64,000 nucleotides of DNA from Carallia brachiata (GCA_021464245.1 JADCRB010000016.1:7168129-7232128); one strand, 5' to 3'. Numbered from the stretch's first letter, positions 47,980-60,054 are shown. The notes: generated by a model from the letters alone, not told the origin. Translations and numbers: made by a program.

Positions 47980-48798
47980 TGTTAGGGAAAAGATATAATC
48001 ACAATAATAACAGATATCAACACAGCAACTAAACAGGTCTCGGTCCCGGATCTGTCATCTTTTCCTATAAATTAATAAATAAACAGGATACTAATTTCAC
48101 TAGTACCAACAATCACCAACCAAGCAGCAATAATCAGTAGAAAAATAATAATATCGAGACACCAGAATTTTTACGTGGAAAACTCCCCAATATGAAGAGA
48201 AAAACCATGGGACGCTAGTCCAGCAAAACTTCACTATATAATAAGATCACAGTACAGTCTTTCCAGTACACAACCAGAGTTCACCTATACGTACTAGAAA
48301 TTCATCAAAAAACACATTCTTGGTTCACCAATTCTCTACAATATCATCACACAGACGATATACTACCAAAAAACGATAACAATCTCACCAAATGGTGGAA
48401 CTACAGTAGAACCCGGAGGGACTAATGAAAGATCTGAACCGTTGGATGTGTAGAGCACGTTCCCAGGATGAACATACTGAAAAATGGGGCTCGATCGGAG
48501 TAAAATCCACCGTTGAAATCTTCTGGAATGGCTCTCTTTTTTCTTCCTCTTCTTCTTCGCCGAAGCTCCTCCTTCTCTCTTCTGGATTTTTATTTTTTTT
48601 TGTTTTCTCTCTCTTCCTCACACACACTCAATGCACGACACCCACTTCTTCTTATCTTATCTTTCTTTATTTTCTTTATTTTAATTTTTTTTTTCTTTCC
48701 TCTCTTTTCTTACACTCTCTCTCTTTTGTCTTCCACTCACTCTCTTTCTTCCATTTATTTATTCTTTCTTTATTACCCCATTTGGGGTTGACCCGAAA
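47980..48798 (-). repeat. Copia 3' LTR (left copy)
   Basis: Starts TGTTAGGGAAAAG and ends GACCCGAAA, where the right copy ends GACCCGACA, so the terminal CA has mutated. It contains a long CT-rich tract at 48530-48775. Open frames in it are low-complexity artefacts. Confidence 0.92.
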
Positions 48799-48811
48799 AT
48801 TCTTTCCCTCA
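48799..48811 (-). other. Copia polypurine tract
   Basis: On the minus strand a purine run (GAGGGAAAGAA) lies directly upstream of the 3' LTR, the expected priming site for plus-strand DNA synthesis. Confidence 0.6.
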
Positions 48812-48908
48812 AGCCCAAATAGGGAGTTGGGTCATACCTGCTGTCTTCCTGGAGTAAGCAAACTTCTCGGTAGACAAAGCTTTAGTCATCATATCTGAAC
48901 CATTCTCG

Positions 48909-51900
48909 TCAGTATGGATCTTTTTCAAGGTTGAATTGCTTCATCTCCAAGGCATCTCGAATCCAATGGTATCTCACATCAACATGTTTGGATCTCGAGT
49001 AAAATGCAGGATTCTTCGAAAGGTGAATGACACTCTGACTATCACAATAGAGAGTATACTCCTTATGCTCAAAACCAAGTTCCTGTAGGAACTTTTTCAA
49101 CCACAACAACTCTTTGCTAGCTTCTGTTGCCGCTATGTACTCAGCCTCAGTAGTGGCCAATGCAACACACTTTTGCAATTTTGATTGCCAGGACACAGTC
49201 CCCCTGAAAAAGTCATCAAATATCTGGAAGTGGACTTCCTGGAATCAATGTCACTGCCATATCTGCATCTGTATATCCATCCAATATAGTATCACTATCA
49301 CCAAAACATAAACAGAATCTGGAGGTGCCTCTGAGATACCTAAGTATCCATTTAACAGCTGACTAATGCTATTTCTCAGGGTTGGAGAAAAACTGACTAA
49401 CAATGCCAACTGCATGAGCAATATCCGGCCTCGTGCACACCATGGCATACATCAAACTACCCACGGCAGATGCATAAGGAATCCTCTTTATCTCTTCCTC
49501 TTCCTCAATACTCTTAGGACACTGTCTCACACTTAGTTTGAAGTGACCTGCGAGTGGAGTACTAACCGGTTTTGCCTTGCTCATGTTGAACTTTAAGGAC
49601 CTTTTCGATATATCTTCCTGAGATAACCAAAGCTTCTCATTCTTCCTGTCCCGAATGATTCTCATACCAAGAATCTGTTTTGCCGGTCCCAAGTCTTTCA
49701 TGGCAAAAGACTTGCTCAACTCTCCTTCAAGCTAGCAATCTTCTTGTTCACACCAAGAATCAACATATCATCCACATACAGCAGGAGAATAATAAAATCA
49801 CATCATCAGGAAATCTTTTCACAAACACACAATGGTCAGAAGTAGTCTTACTGTAGCCATGATCTTCCATGAAGAATCAAACTTCTTTACCATTGCTGGG
49901 TGCCTGCTTGAGCCCATAGAGACTTTTCTTCAACCTGCACACTAGCTGCTCTTTTCCCTTAGCTAGAAAACCCTCAGGTTGTTCCATGTAGATCTCCTCT
50001 TCTAAGTCACCATGGAGAAAAGCAGTCTTCACGTCAAGCTGTTCAATCTCCAAATTTAGCTTGGCTGCTAAACCGAGGACAACCCGGATTGAAGACATCT
50101 TGACCACTGGAGAGAAGATCTCTTCAAAATCAATGCCTTTCTTCTGCTCAAAGCCCTTCACAACCAATCTTGCCTTGTACCTTGGTTGCGAACTGCTTTC
50201 AACTGTCTTCAGCTTGAACACCCATTTGTTTTTGAGTGCTCTCTTGCCTTTAGGCAGCTTCACCAAGTCAAATGTGTGGTTCTCATGCAAGGAACTCATC
50301 TCTTCTTGCATGGCTTTCAACCACTCCTTTTAGTGCTCACCAGAGATGGCTTCTACATAACTATCAGGTTTTCCCCCATCTGTAAGCAATACAAACTCAT
50401 TAGAAGAGTACTTTACCGAAGGTATGTGCAGCCTAGAAGATCTCCTCACTTCCTGTGGTGCCACTGCTGGTGCCTGTGGAATCTGTACTGGTTGCACATC
50501 TTCAACATCATGATCACCAGGTGTAGATGCATCGGGTGTAGCATCATCTGCCTCTTGAGCATCTACCTCATGTGCATCATGGGTGGTGGAAGGTTGTTTC
50601 CCCTTGGCATTAATAATGTCTCTGATCTCTGACTGTGCATTCTGAGCCTTTTCAGGATCCCCAGAGAACTCATCTTCAATGAATACCACATCTCTGCTTC
50701 TGACAACTTTCTTGTCCACTGGATCCCATAGCCTGTAGCCAAATTCCTCATGCCCATAACCCAGGAAGATACACTGCTTTGACTTCCCATCAAGCTTAGA
50801 CCTCTCATCTTTCGGAATGTGAACAAATGCCTTGCAGCCAAACACTCTCAAATGATCATACGAAACATCTTTCCCCTGCCACACCTTCTCGGGTACCTCT
50901 CCATCAAGAGGAACTGAAGGAGAAAGGTTGATTAAGTCGACTGCAGTTCTCATTGCCTCAGCCCAAAAGGATTTAGGAAGCTTAGCATGAGAGAGCATGC
51001 ATCTGATCCTCTCAACTATAGTCCGGTTCATCCTTTCTGCTACCCCATTCTGTTGTGGAGTCTTGGGAACCGTCTTCTCAAGTTTGATGCCATGTTCTCT
51101 GCAATACTGCTCAAACGGACCTCGGTACTCACCACCATTATCTGCTCTGACAGCTTTCAACTTCTGCCCTGTTTCTCTCTCAACACTAGCATGGAAGTCG
51201 GAATACATCAAGTACCTGATCCTTGGACTTTAGCGGAAAAGTCCACACCTTCCTGGAATATCATCAATAAAAGTAACAAAATAAATGCACCACCAAGAGA
51301 TCTATCACCCATGGAGCAAACATCAGTATGAACCAAATCAAGAACATGTGATCTCCTATGTGAAACAGATCGCTGAAATGCAACTCTATGTTGTTTGCCT
51401 GCTAAGCAATGAGCACAAGTTTTAAGGGTTGTACCAGACAAAGGAATGACTTTCCTTTTGGTGAGAATGTCTAGTCCTTCTCGCTCAAGTGACCAAGCCG
51501 CTGATGCCATAACTCAACTGAGGAGTCACCAACTGCATTCAACTCCCCCTTGCACAATTTGGCCTCTGTCCTGTACAGAGAGTCTTTCTTCCCTTTTGCA
51601 ATCAGGAGATTACCTCGGCTCAACTTCCACTTGCCACTGCGAAATTCACTGACATAGCCCTCATCATCAAGAACACCGGTGGATATCAAATTGAGTCGTA
51701 CATCTGGAATATGCCTCACATCAGTAAGGATCAACTTGCAGCCAGTGTTGGTTTCCAAGCATACACTACCAATGCCAATAATTGGACATGCTGCCCCATT
51801 TCCCATCTTAACATGACCATAACTGCCACCATGATAAGATGTGAAGAACTCTCTCTGAGACGTGCAATGGTATGTAGCCGCTGAATCAATCACCCAAGTG

Positions 51901-52767
51901 CAATCCTGGGATGTGAAATTAATGCAACACTCATCACTGACCACAATAGAAACATCCCCATCAGATGTAGCTGCAACTGTATTTGCATCTTCTTTCTTCT
52001 CTTCACCTCGGTCTCTTGACTGATTTCTTTTGAATTTTCTGCACTCCTTTATGCCATGTCCGAGCTTTCCACAATAATAGCATCTCATTGACTTCCGAGA
52101 CTTAGACTTGCCTCTTGACTTGTCACGGTTATCAGGATTGTTGGAGTTTCTTGTTCTACTCCTTCCTTGTCTCTGATTATCCCGTCTCTCTACAACAAGT
52201 GCCTCGGAATGAGAAGTGAATCCCTGCTCTTTCCTTCTGGTCTCTTCATTGAACAAACTCTCTTTCACTGAAAGAGCTTGCCATTAGGAGCTGAATTGTT
52301 AAGTGCTACCACCAATGTCTCCCAGGTATCAGGTAATGTACCTAGAAGAATGCAGTTGCATCCCCCCATTTTTGTCAACTGATTCACCAGATCTTGGAAG
52401 TTGTTCAAGTGCTCAGCCATACTGTTACCATCCGGTACCTCATATTCACAAGTCTTTTGACAAGAAAGACTTTATTCTGAGCTGTCTTCCGTTCATACAA
52501 ACTGGCCAATTTATCCCACAAGACCTTCGCATTAGTCTCCTGAGACACATGGTGAAACACACTGTTATCAATCCATTGCCGAATCATACCGACAGTTTTT
52601 CTGTTCAGTCTCTCCCATTCTTTCTCGTCCTTGTCTGTTGGTTTGGCTTTATCTCCTTCTATAGGGTCATACAAATCCCTACAAAAGAGAATATCCTCCA
52701 TCCTCGGCTTCCATATCGAATAATTGGAGGCTGTCAATTTAAACATGCTGGTGCTACCTTCTTCCAT
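48909..52767 (-). pseudogene. Copia gag-pol polyprotein (frameshifted)
   Basis: Order on the minus strand: gag from ATG 52767 (MEEGSTSMFKLTASNYSIWK; WDKLASLYERKTAQNKVFLV); zinc knuckle CYYCGKLGHGIKECRKF (about 52040-52090); protease VIDSAATYHCTS (about 51860), with DSA where many copia elements have DSG or DTA; GAG-pre-integrase LWHQRLGHLSEKD; integrase with the D of LDLVHTDVCS, VRADNGGEY and NGVAERMNRTIVE (50700-51360); reverse transcriptase with KALKNK-type start [35 protein letters not shown], and LLYVDDMLILG near 49760; and RNase H with TTEAEYIAATEASKELLWLK and LYCDSQSVIHLSKNPAF (48909-49196). Frame breaks near 52300, 51490, 51210, 50325, 49800 and 49300 make it non-functional. Catalytic residues are mostly kept. 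Confidence 0.9.
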
Positions 52768-52795
52768 TTAATTAATCCCAAACACAGAACCCAAA

Positions 52796-52807
52796 GCTCT
52801 GATACCA
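52796..52807 (-). promoter_or_regulatory. Copia primer-binding site (initiator Met tRNA)
   Basis: The minus strand reads TGGTATCAGAGC, complementary to the 3' end of plant initiator methionine tRNA. It lies one base inside the right (5') LTR and is the standard primer site of plant copia elements. Confidence 0.95.
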
Positions 52808-52808
52808 C

Positions 52809-53613
52809 TGTTGGGGAAAGGATATATCACAATAATACAGATATCAACACAGCAACCAAACAGGCCGGTCCCGGATCTGTCCTCTTTCCCTACGGATTAA
52901 TAAATAGACAGGATACTAATTTCACCAGTACCAACAATCACCAACCAAGCAGCAATAATCAGCAGAAAAATAATATCGAGACACCAGAATTTTTACGTGG
53001 AAAACTCCCCGATATGGAGAGAAAAACCACGGGACGCTAGTCCAGCAAAACTTCCACTATGTAATGGGATCACAGTACAACCTTTCCAGTACACAACCAG
53101 AGTTCACCTATACGTACTAGAAATTCATCAAGAAACACATTCTTGGTTCACCAATTCTCTACAATATCATCACACAGACGATATACTACCAGAAAACGAG
53201 AAAATCTCACCAAATGGTGGAACTACAGTAGAACCCGGAGGGACTAATGAAGATCTGAACCGTTGGATGTGTAGAGCACGTTCCCAGGATGAACATACTG
53301 AAAAATGGGCTCGATCGGAGCAAAATCCACCGTTGGATCTTCTGGAATGGCTCCTTTCTTCCTCTCTTCTTCTTCCCGAAGCTCCTCCTTCTCTCTTCTA
53401 GTTTTTACTCTTTTTTGTTTTCTCTCTCTTCCTCACACACACTCAATGCACGACACCCACTTCTTCTTATCTTATCTTTCTTTCTTTTCTTTGTTTTATT
53501 TTTTTTTCTCTTTTCTCTCTTTTCTTACACTCTCTCTCTTTTGTCTCCCACTCACTCTCTTTCTTCCAATTATTTATTGTTTCTTTATTACCCCATTTGG
53601 GGTTGACCCGACA
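52809..53613 (-). repeat. Copia 5' LTR (right copy, 805 bp)
   Basis: Starts TGTTGGGGAAAGG and ends GACCCGACA, followed by the target duplication AGATG. It aligns end to end with 47980-48798, with scattered substitutions and small gaps. Confidence 0.95.
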
Positions 53614-55534
53614 AGATGAAGTTGGAAAGTTCCTGCCTAGTGCTGACCAACTAGTTGTTGATTTGGCAAGCAATGTGACCGGGACGCGAAGTGGAGACGC
53701 GAAAACTGATAATACTGGAAGCTTGATAACTGGGAATAAAAGAAATCATGAACGAAAAGATTATGATTTTGAGGAAAAGAGGAGGAACAAGGAGTTGGCA
53801 GTAGTTCACGTGGAAGAGAGTGACATGTCAGAGATGTTTGATCAAGCATTGCTATGGAATGGCGAAGCGGGTGATCCTGATGAGAATGATGGAGGATGCA
53901 AGATGGTGCAACTAGCTCAGCAATCAAAGAGGCAAAACGTCAGGAAAACTGGTGCTAAAAGACATGACAAGAAGAAGGAGACAGTGGATTTGACAACCCT
54001 TTTGATTCAATGTGCATGAGCTGTCTCTTACAATAACTTGAGGACTGCTGATGAGCTGCTGAAGCTGATCAAGGCACACACTTCCCCTTTTGGCAATGGT
54101 ACTCAGCGGATGGCTCATTGTTTCGCAAATGGTCTCGAGGCACGCTTGGCTGGAACTCAAACTGGAGTCAACAATTTCTTCCCTTCTCTTAAATCCACGA
54201 GGATAACAGCTACTGATCTATCGAAAACTTACGTAACTCTTATTAAATCGTGCCCATTTAAGAGGTTCTCAATTTTCTTCGCAAATGAAATGATTTTGCG
54301 TGCAGCTGGACAAGCAGCAACTTTACATATCGTGGATTTTGGAGTCCAGTATGGTTATCAGTGGCCAGCTCTGATTCAGAAACTCTCCTGTAGGTCAGGT
54401 GGGCCTCCCAAGCTGAGGATTATAGGGATTGACCTTCCCCAATGCGGTTTTCGGCCAGTGGAAAGAATTGAGGAGGCAGGACGTTTCCTGGCAAAGTATT
54501 GTGAACGATTTAATGTTCCATTTCAGTACAATCCTATTGCTGCACAAAGCTGGGAAAATATACCGATTCAGGACCTGAAAATCCGAAGCGACGAAGTGCT
54601 TACAGTAAATTGCCTAATTCGCTTCAAAAACTTGCATGATGAGACAGATGAAGTGAACTGTCCAAGGGATGCTGTCCTCAACTTGATCAAGAAAATGAAT
54701 CCTAACATTTTTGTTCATTGTATCGTGAATGGATCTTACAATTCACCCTTCTTCCTCGCACGATTCCGGGAGGCACTTTTCCACTTCTCCTCAGTTTTCG
54801 ACATCTTTGACTCTACCTTACATCATGATGATCAGGAAAGGTTGATGCTCGAGAGAGAGAGATTATGGGGCTGGAAATCATGAACGTTATTGCATGCGAG
54901 GGACAACAAAGGGTTGAGAGGCCTGAGACATACAAGCAGTGGCAGGTTAGGACCATTAGGGCAGGGTTCAAATCATTGACATTGGACCAGAAGCTCCTGA
55001 AGAAGTTTAAAGCAATGCTGAAGGCAAACTACCATGATGATTTTATGATTGACGAGGACAGAGACTGGATGCTGCAGGGGTGGAAGGGTAAAATACTCTA
55101 TGCTTCCTCCTGTTGGGTGCCTGCTGCATAGAAGGTCAGAAACCCTGTCAAGGCATTATTTTTTGGCCTGTCTTAGTCAAGAAGTTGGTGACTTTCTTGC
55201 ACTTTGGCTTTCAAGGGCAGAAAGAAGGAAATTTGATAGAGTGAACAATGACTTTTTAACACATTTTCTGTCCAGGGAAATGCTGTGTTGATGGGTTCAG
55301 AAGTTTTTGGCTTTGCCCATTTTGTTGCTGAAGCAAGCAGAACACCAGTCACTGTGTCACCAATCATTAGTTTTTGGGAGCGCGTAGGTAGCCACAGGCT
55401 GCCTTGAAATGGGGAGCCACAGGCCCTACTAATCTCTCTCTCTACTGTTTTATCGTCAGACTGAGTATCAATCGCAATTTCAATTGACTATTGAATCCTC
55501 AACTTCCTGTTGCTGGCTTCATTTACTGTTAGAG

Positions 55535-56577
55535 TAGACATGTCAAATGGGTCGTGTCGTGTAAGACACGGTCTAACTTTTTTAAAGTCTACATATTTCG
55601 TGTCGTGCCTTTACATGGTCCATTTATCTTCTGTGTCGTGTCGTGTCGTGTCATACCGTACTTAAAAATTTAGATGATGAGCCTGACACGGCCTACAAGC
55701 CTAAATACTATGAGCTCGTGTCGTATCGTACTTGAACCACTCACCGTGTCGTGTCTGGGCCACTTATCGTACCGTAATTGGGCCGCTCATTTCATCGTGT
55801 CTAAGTTATTGATCGTGACTAAATTGTTATATACATAAATGATTGATCATACTTAAATCGCGTAACGCCTATATCATTCATTGTTTTTAAATAGTATCAT
55901 CCATTTTTATAAATAAATAAATATAAATTTTAAGTAAAAGATAAAAAAAAATATTATTTTTTATTAAATATTTAAACTTAAGATTTAAAAAAACCAATTA
56001 TAAAAGTGAAATATTAAATTTTAATCAAAAAATACAAATAAAATATTATATCACATATAATTTTTTGTTAAAATTTAAATAAATTTATCATATAAATATT
56101 GTCCCTTAACTTTTATCATTCATAATTTATGAACAAAAAAATAAAAAATTTCATGAAATAATAATATATTTTATTCTGTTAAATAAAAAATAAAAATAAA
56201 GAAAATATATAAACTAGTACACTTAACTTGGTGAAAGATGTTGATACTTTTATTCTCCTAAATCATGGTTCAAAACTTATTACCTACAATTCTCATTTGA
56301 TTTTAAATTCATTTTTAAAGGGACTTATATTGAACTCATTTATGAGTCAGGTTTGAGTCAAATTTGAGCTATGCCTGAACTTAGGTCGTGTTCAGACTTG
56401 GGCCGTGCCTAACCCAGCCCGACTCATTAGTCTAAAAATATAAATTTAGTTCAGACCCTAATATTAGTCATGCCTAACCTAAATCTAACACTATATAATA
56501 CAAACCGTACTTAATATGATTTATGCTGGACTAAACCGAATCAGTCCACAGGCTGTCCAATCTAATTGACATGTCTA
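55535..56577. mobile_element. hAT-like non-autonomous DNA element (1043 bp)
   Basis: A perfect 12-bp terminal inverted repeat (TAGACATGTCAA at 55535-55546, inverse at 56566-56577) is flanked by the exact 8-bp duplication TGTTAGAG (55527-55534 and 56578-56585). An 8-bp duplication fits the hAT superfamily. The subterminal DNA is rich in GTGTCGTGTC units (notably 55633-55652) at the left and GGGCCGTGCC-like units at the right. The interior is AT-rich and codes for no transposase, so movement would need a source elsewhere. Confidence 0.85.
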
Positions 56578-57341
56578 TGTTAGAGTTATTGCTGTAACTT
56601 TTCTACGTTCAGTTGTGAATTTGGAGGAAGTAGTCAAGCTTTCTTCTATTCCAATACTGATATTGCTATTCAGGTTCCCCGTGTCACTGAATGCATCATT
56701 AGAGATATATCAAAAACTTTTTCATCATGAACTCGGAAAATGGATTACACAAATTAAACTTTAACACCTCACCCACTAGGTTTTTGGATCAAAAATATGA
56801 ATAATAACAAAAAATTTAAAATTTTTTAAAAATAGTATTAATTTTCCAATAAAATATGGCCAAAAATAATAAAAAAAGAGGTTGTTAATAATAAAATAAT
56901 AAATTAGATGTTAAAGACTTAAAAATTTATTCGACGACTATTCAAGTATCATTATTATTAGGAGCGTTATTATATAGCTGAAAATTTTAGTCAAAATTTA
57001 ATCTTAAAATTGTCATATTGAGAGTATTTTGGTATTTACATAGTATTATTGACTAATGTCATATCTAAATCATTCCGACTCTATTTTAATTAGATTCTCT
57101 GAACTACTTCTTTTTTGTTTCTATTATTAATTTGTGTTTCTCTTCAAATAACGTTTCTAACGAATGTTGCTTCAGCCCATCAAAAAAAACAAAAAAAGCC
57201 AAAATAAAAACGATGTCGTTTTACTATCAAAAATGCCGTTTCCAATCCAACTCAGAACGGTTCGATCAATAAAAACCTAATCTTTCGTTTGGCACCTCCA
57301 CAGTAGGTAGTGAACAATTGAACTGAGAAAGGAATGAAAAA

Positions 57342-59106
57342 ATGGCGACAATTCTAGCAAAGATAGCATCATCAACATCACATCATCACTCACAAACCAA
57401 AGCCTAAGTGCAAGAAGCCTTTACAGATTGTTCGCCATAAATTTGCAGAGAAGCTTCAGCAGCACTTCACAAACTCCGGCAACCGCGCCCTTGGCCTCTC
57501 CTTCTCCGGCTTCCGAGAAACCAAAGAGAAAGAAGAAGAAGAAGAAGAACCTTTTCGAGGTAGCCCAGTTCTTGCCCAATTGGGGCATCGGTTTCCACAT
57601 GGCTAAATCCCATTGGACCAACGTCTCTTACGAGCTCACCAAAATCAATCTCTACAAGGTCTCTCTCTGTTTTTTTTTAAGAAAAAAAAACTTAATTTCA
57701 AATTTGGGTTTATTTTATTTTTCTGTTTTGATCAAATGATGGGCTTTTTTTTTTTTCTTTTAATTTTGTATTCTGGGGTTTAGGGTTTATGGTTTTTGTA
57801 CATTTCCTTGTTCAATTTGAATTTTCTTGGGGGCCCACCCTGGGTTTTTACTTATATTTCTTTTTGGAGGGCATTTTGCAGACTGAAGTGGGTTTGTGTT
57901 TTTATTGCAGGATGGTAGACATGGAAAGGCTTGGGGGATTGCTTACAAGGATGGTCAGTGTTTTAACTTGAAGCTCTTTTGTTTGTGTTCTGCTCTTTGA
58001 TTTTTTTAATGTTGGTTGCTTTCTGTCTGTAATTAGTTTCAATTTTTGTTTCTCTTGTAAAAAGAAAAGAATGTTTGGGATTTTTGTGTTGCCATTGGGT
58101 GTTGATGGTGCCATGCAAATGCAAGGCCACTTTCCATTTTGCAGGATTTGTTTGAATTTTATGTGTGGTTGAACATTAATATTTGAGTCAGTTAGTCGCT
58201 GATTGCTACTTTTGACCTATTTCAGAGAAGGCCTTAGTTTTCTTATTACTTGTGTCACAAAGGCAGTTAGTGTTCCTCGCGAGAATTTCCTGGTTGGATT
58301 GCAAAAGACATTAAAACTAGGTTGGAAACTTGGAATCTGCGATTATGAGGTTTATAGTGTTAGGCTTTATCAGTGGAACGTGTGCTACTCTACAGGATAT
58401 TTTAAATCACCCTGCTTTATTTCCTATTTCTTAACACACTTTCGTATTTTTATCTGTTAATGGATTCTTAAGAACTGCCTCTTTGGGATACTTAAGAACT
58501 GCCTCTATGGGCGCACTTGCAATTGGAATATTGTTCTGCAGATTCTTGGTCAATGGTGTTCAGTAGTTATGACCGGTAGAGCTGGAAGTTATTTGTGAAT
58601 GTTGTTAAACATATGAATATAATTGAATGATTGAATCTGACTCTGGAACCCATCAGGGTTTTGCAGTCAACCATATGAAACAAAAGCTTTGATAATGCTT
58701 GTTCTTTTGGGAGTCAGATAGATGATTTTGAACGAATTTGGAGGCTTTCACACAGTAATGTTTTTGTATTTTCTTCCATACCCTGTCTGCTGTCATCTTT
58801 TCTGAAGAGTACATGCATGATGCCTCCTACGTACATGCAAGAGGTGATATTTAAACATGAGCAGTGATATTTAAACATGCTAGTGGTTGTCAATGACATT
58901 TTGTTCTCGGATTGTTTCTTTTGAATAAAGTGGGAGATTATGTCTTCTGTTCATCAAATTCAGGATCACCAGTTGTCGATGCTCCCAAGAAGATAAGTGG
59001 CGTTCACAAGCGATGCTGGAGGTACATTCCAGGCTTTAACAAATTGAAGGAAAGCGATCCAAACTCCCAAAAATCAGCAGAAACTGCCGAAGTTCAAGCA
59101 GCTTGA
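57342..59106 (+). CDS. Mitochondrial ribosomal protein mS34 (MRPS34-like), three exons, one 1-base frameshift
   Basis: Small-subunit mitoribosome protein. Inferred exons are 57342-57658, 57911-57953 and 58964-59106, all GT-AG. The N-terminal region (AKIASSTSHHH, then SLYRLFAINLQRSFSSTSQT) is Ser/Arg-rich with few acids, like a mitochondrial presequence. A Lys-rich stretch (KPKRKKKKKK) precedes the conserved core NLFEVAQFLPNWGIGFHMAK, SHWTNVSYELTKINLYK, DGRHGKAWGIAYKDG and KKISGVHKRCWRYIPGFNKL. The ATG at 57342 (MATILAKI) runs into a stop after 21 codons. The conserved downstream frame (LSARSLYRLFAI..) is joined only if one base is missing near 57385-57392. With one base restored the coding length is 504 bases (167 aa), a multiple of three. 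The lost base may be an assembly error. Family assignment rests on the core motif recalled for plant mS34. Confidence 0.75.
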
Positions 59107-60054
59107 TGTCCTCTTCTACTACTCTGGATTGGTAGCCTGAACATACATGCTTTTTTGTCGTGTTGGGTTGATGCCCCGAGTTAATGACTGGCACATTGTT
59201 GAGATGGTTTCCTCTGTATCGCCTCTAATCCCCGTCAGCTCAGACTGTGGACGTATTTGGTGCCCTTCTTGCATAAAAATTTCTTCCCCCCAATGCAAAA
59301 CGTACTTGACACAAGATTTTATTGACAAACTCTGCATTGAAAGAGATTATTTGCAAGCGGAAGAAAGATTTTGGCGGGCAGAAATGTTTGTTCTTCTCCT
59401 GTTTAACATCCTAATTGACACTTTACTGCCTCTTCTTCTCTCTCTCTCACACTCACACACACTCGTCATATTCTGTGTTTGATTATGCATGGATATTACC
59501 ACCCCCACATCTCATACAGCGACTTTTTCAGTTTTTGGGTCGAAATGGAAAGGCGTTGAGCCTCAAAAAAAAAAAAAAAGGAAACAAAAGAAAAAAAGAA
59601 AAATCTACGTGGGTAGCATTCGGGGCCAAAACACCCCAATTAAATCTCATACAGCGACTTACATCGCCTTTAGTTAATCGTTTTCAATGCATTAATTCCC
59701 TTTTTTTTTTTTTGGTTAATTAATACCTATATTCAAGCAACTTATAAACAAAGATCCAATCAAAATCCCATGAAAAGGTGTCCCACTTGCACGTATGGAC
59801 CCTAATCTTATAAGACTGCAGTATGATTATTTAGTCCATTAACTCGCCTGTGCGTTTGGGAGTAACTAGGCGTCACCAAATTCTCAAGAAAGCCTTCAAT
59901 TACATAGCTGCAAAGCTGGAGCTTGGAACCAACTCCCCAACAAGCAGTAAGGTGAGCCTAATTAATTATGAGATAACATTTAGGTAAAGGAAAGCACTTT
60001 GTTTTTAAACAAGTTATGTTTAGGGAAAATTTATTAACATTCATAACACTTAAT
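59107..60054. other. 3' region of mS34 gene and intergenic DNA
   Basis: 59107-59400 is probable 3' UTR. It contains a CT/CA-rich microsatellite near 59427-59463, an A-rich run near 59563-59605, and a 17-bp direct repeat (ATCTCATACAGCGACTT at 59509 and 59644). No gene seen. Confidence 0.5.

Larger units (their letters stand above)
47980..53613 (-). mobile_element. Ty1/copia retrotransposon, Tork/Tnt1 type, inserted in the GRAS pseudogene
   Basis: Complete element of 5634 bp in minus orientation, bounded by two LTRs (47980-48798 and 52809-53613) and a perfect 5-bp target duplication AGATG (47975-47979 and 53614-53618). It has a tRNA-iMet primer-binding site beside the right LTR, a polypurine tract beside the left LTR and a full but frameshifted gag-pol. 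The protease/pre-integrase region closely resembles tobacco Tnt1 in layout (KMGNGAACPIIGIGSVCLET, DVRHIPDVRLNLIS, LWHQRLGHLSEKD). The two LTRs differ at many positions (over ten substitutions or small gaps in the first 120 bases), so the insertion is not recent. Confidence 0.95.
47525..55131 (+). pseudogene. GRAS (LISCL) pseudogene, copy 3, split by a copia element
   Basis: Third member of the cluster, closest to copy 2. The 5' piece (about 47525-47979) starts in decayed sequence and is readable from MEKKPLTHYELMALRAMEKS to LQFKRGLD. The equivalent of roughly the first 150 residues is lost. The 3' piece resumes at 53619 (EVGKFLPSADQLVVDLASNV) and continues through the GRAS domain to the SAW end GWKGKILYASSCWVPAA at 55131. 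Three lesions are visible: the 5.6-kb retrotransposon insertion; an in-frame TGA at 54017-54019, where both paralogues have CAA in LCAQAVS; and a 2-base expansion of a GA run near 54851-54863 that shifts the frame before the IMNVIACEG segment. The VHIID (LHIVDFGVQYGYQWPALIQK) and RFREALFHFSSVFDIFD segments are otherwise well kept, so loss of function is relatively recent. Confidence 0.92.

Noticed and set aside
48425..48898. Ser/Phe/Leu-rich ORFs, also repeated at 53289-53619
   Set aside because: They are CT-rich LTR sequence read in frame, present in both LTRs.
55633..55652. GTGTC repeats considered as a possible CRISPR-like or telomere-like array
   Set aside because: Short 5-bp units without spacers, inside a hAT-like element of a plant genome.
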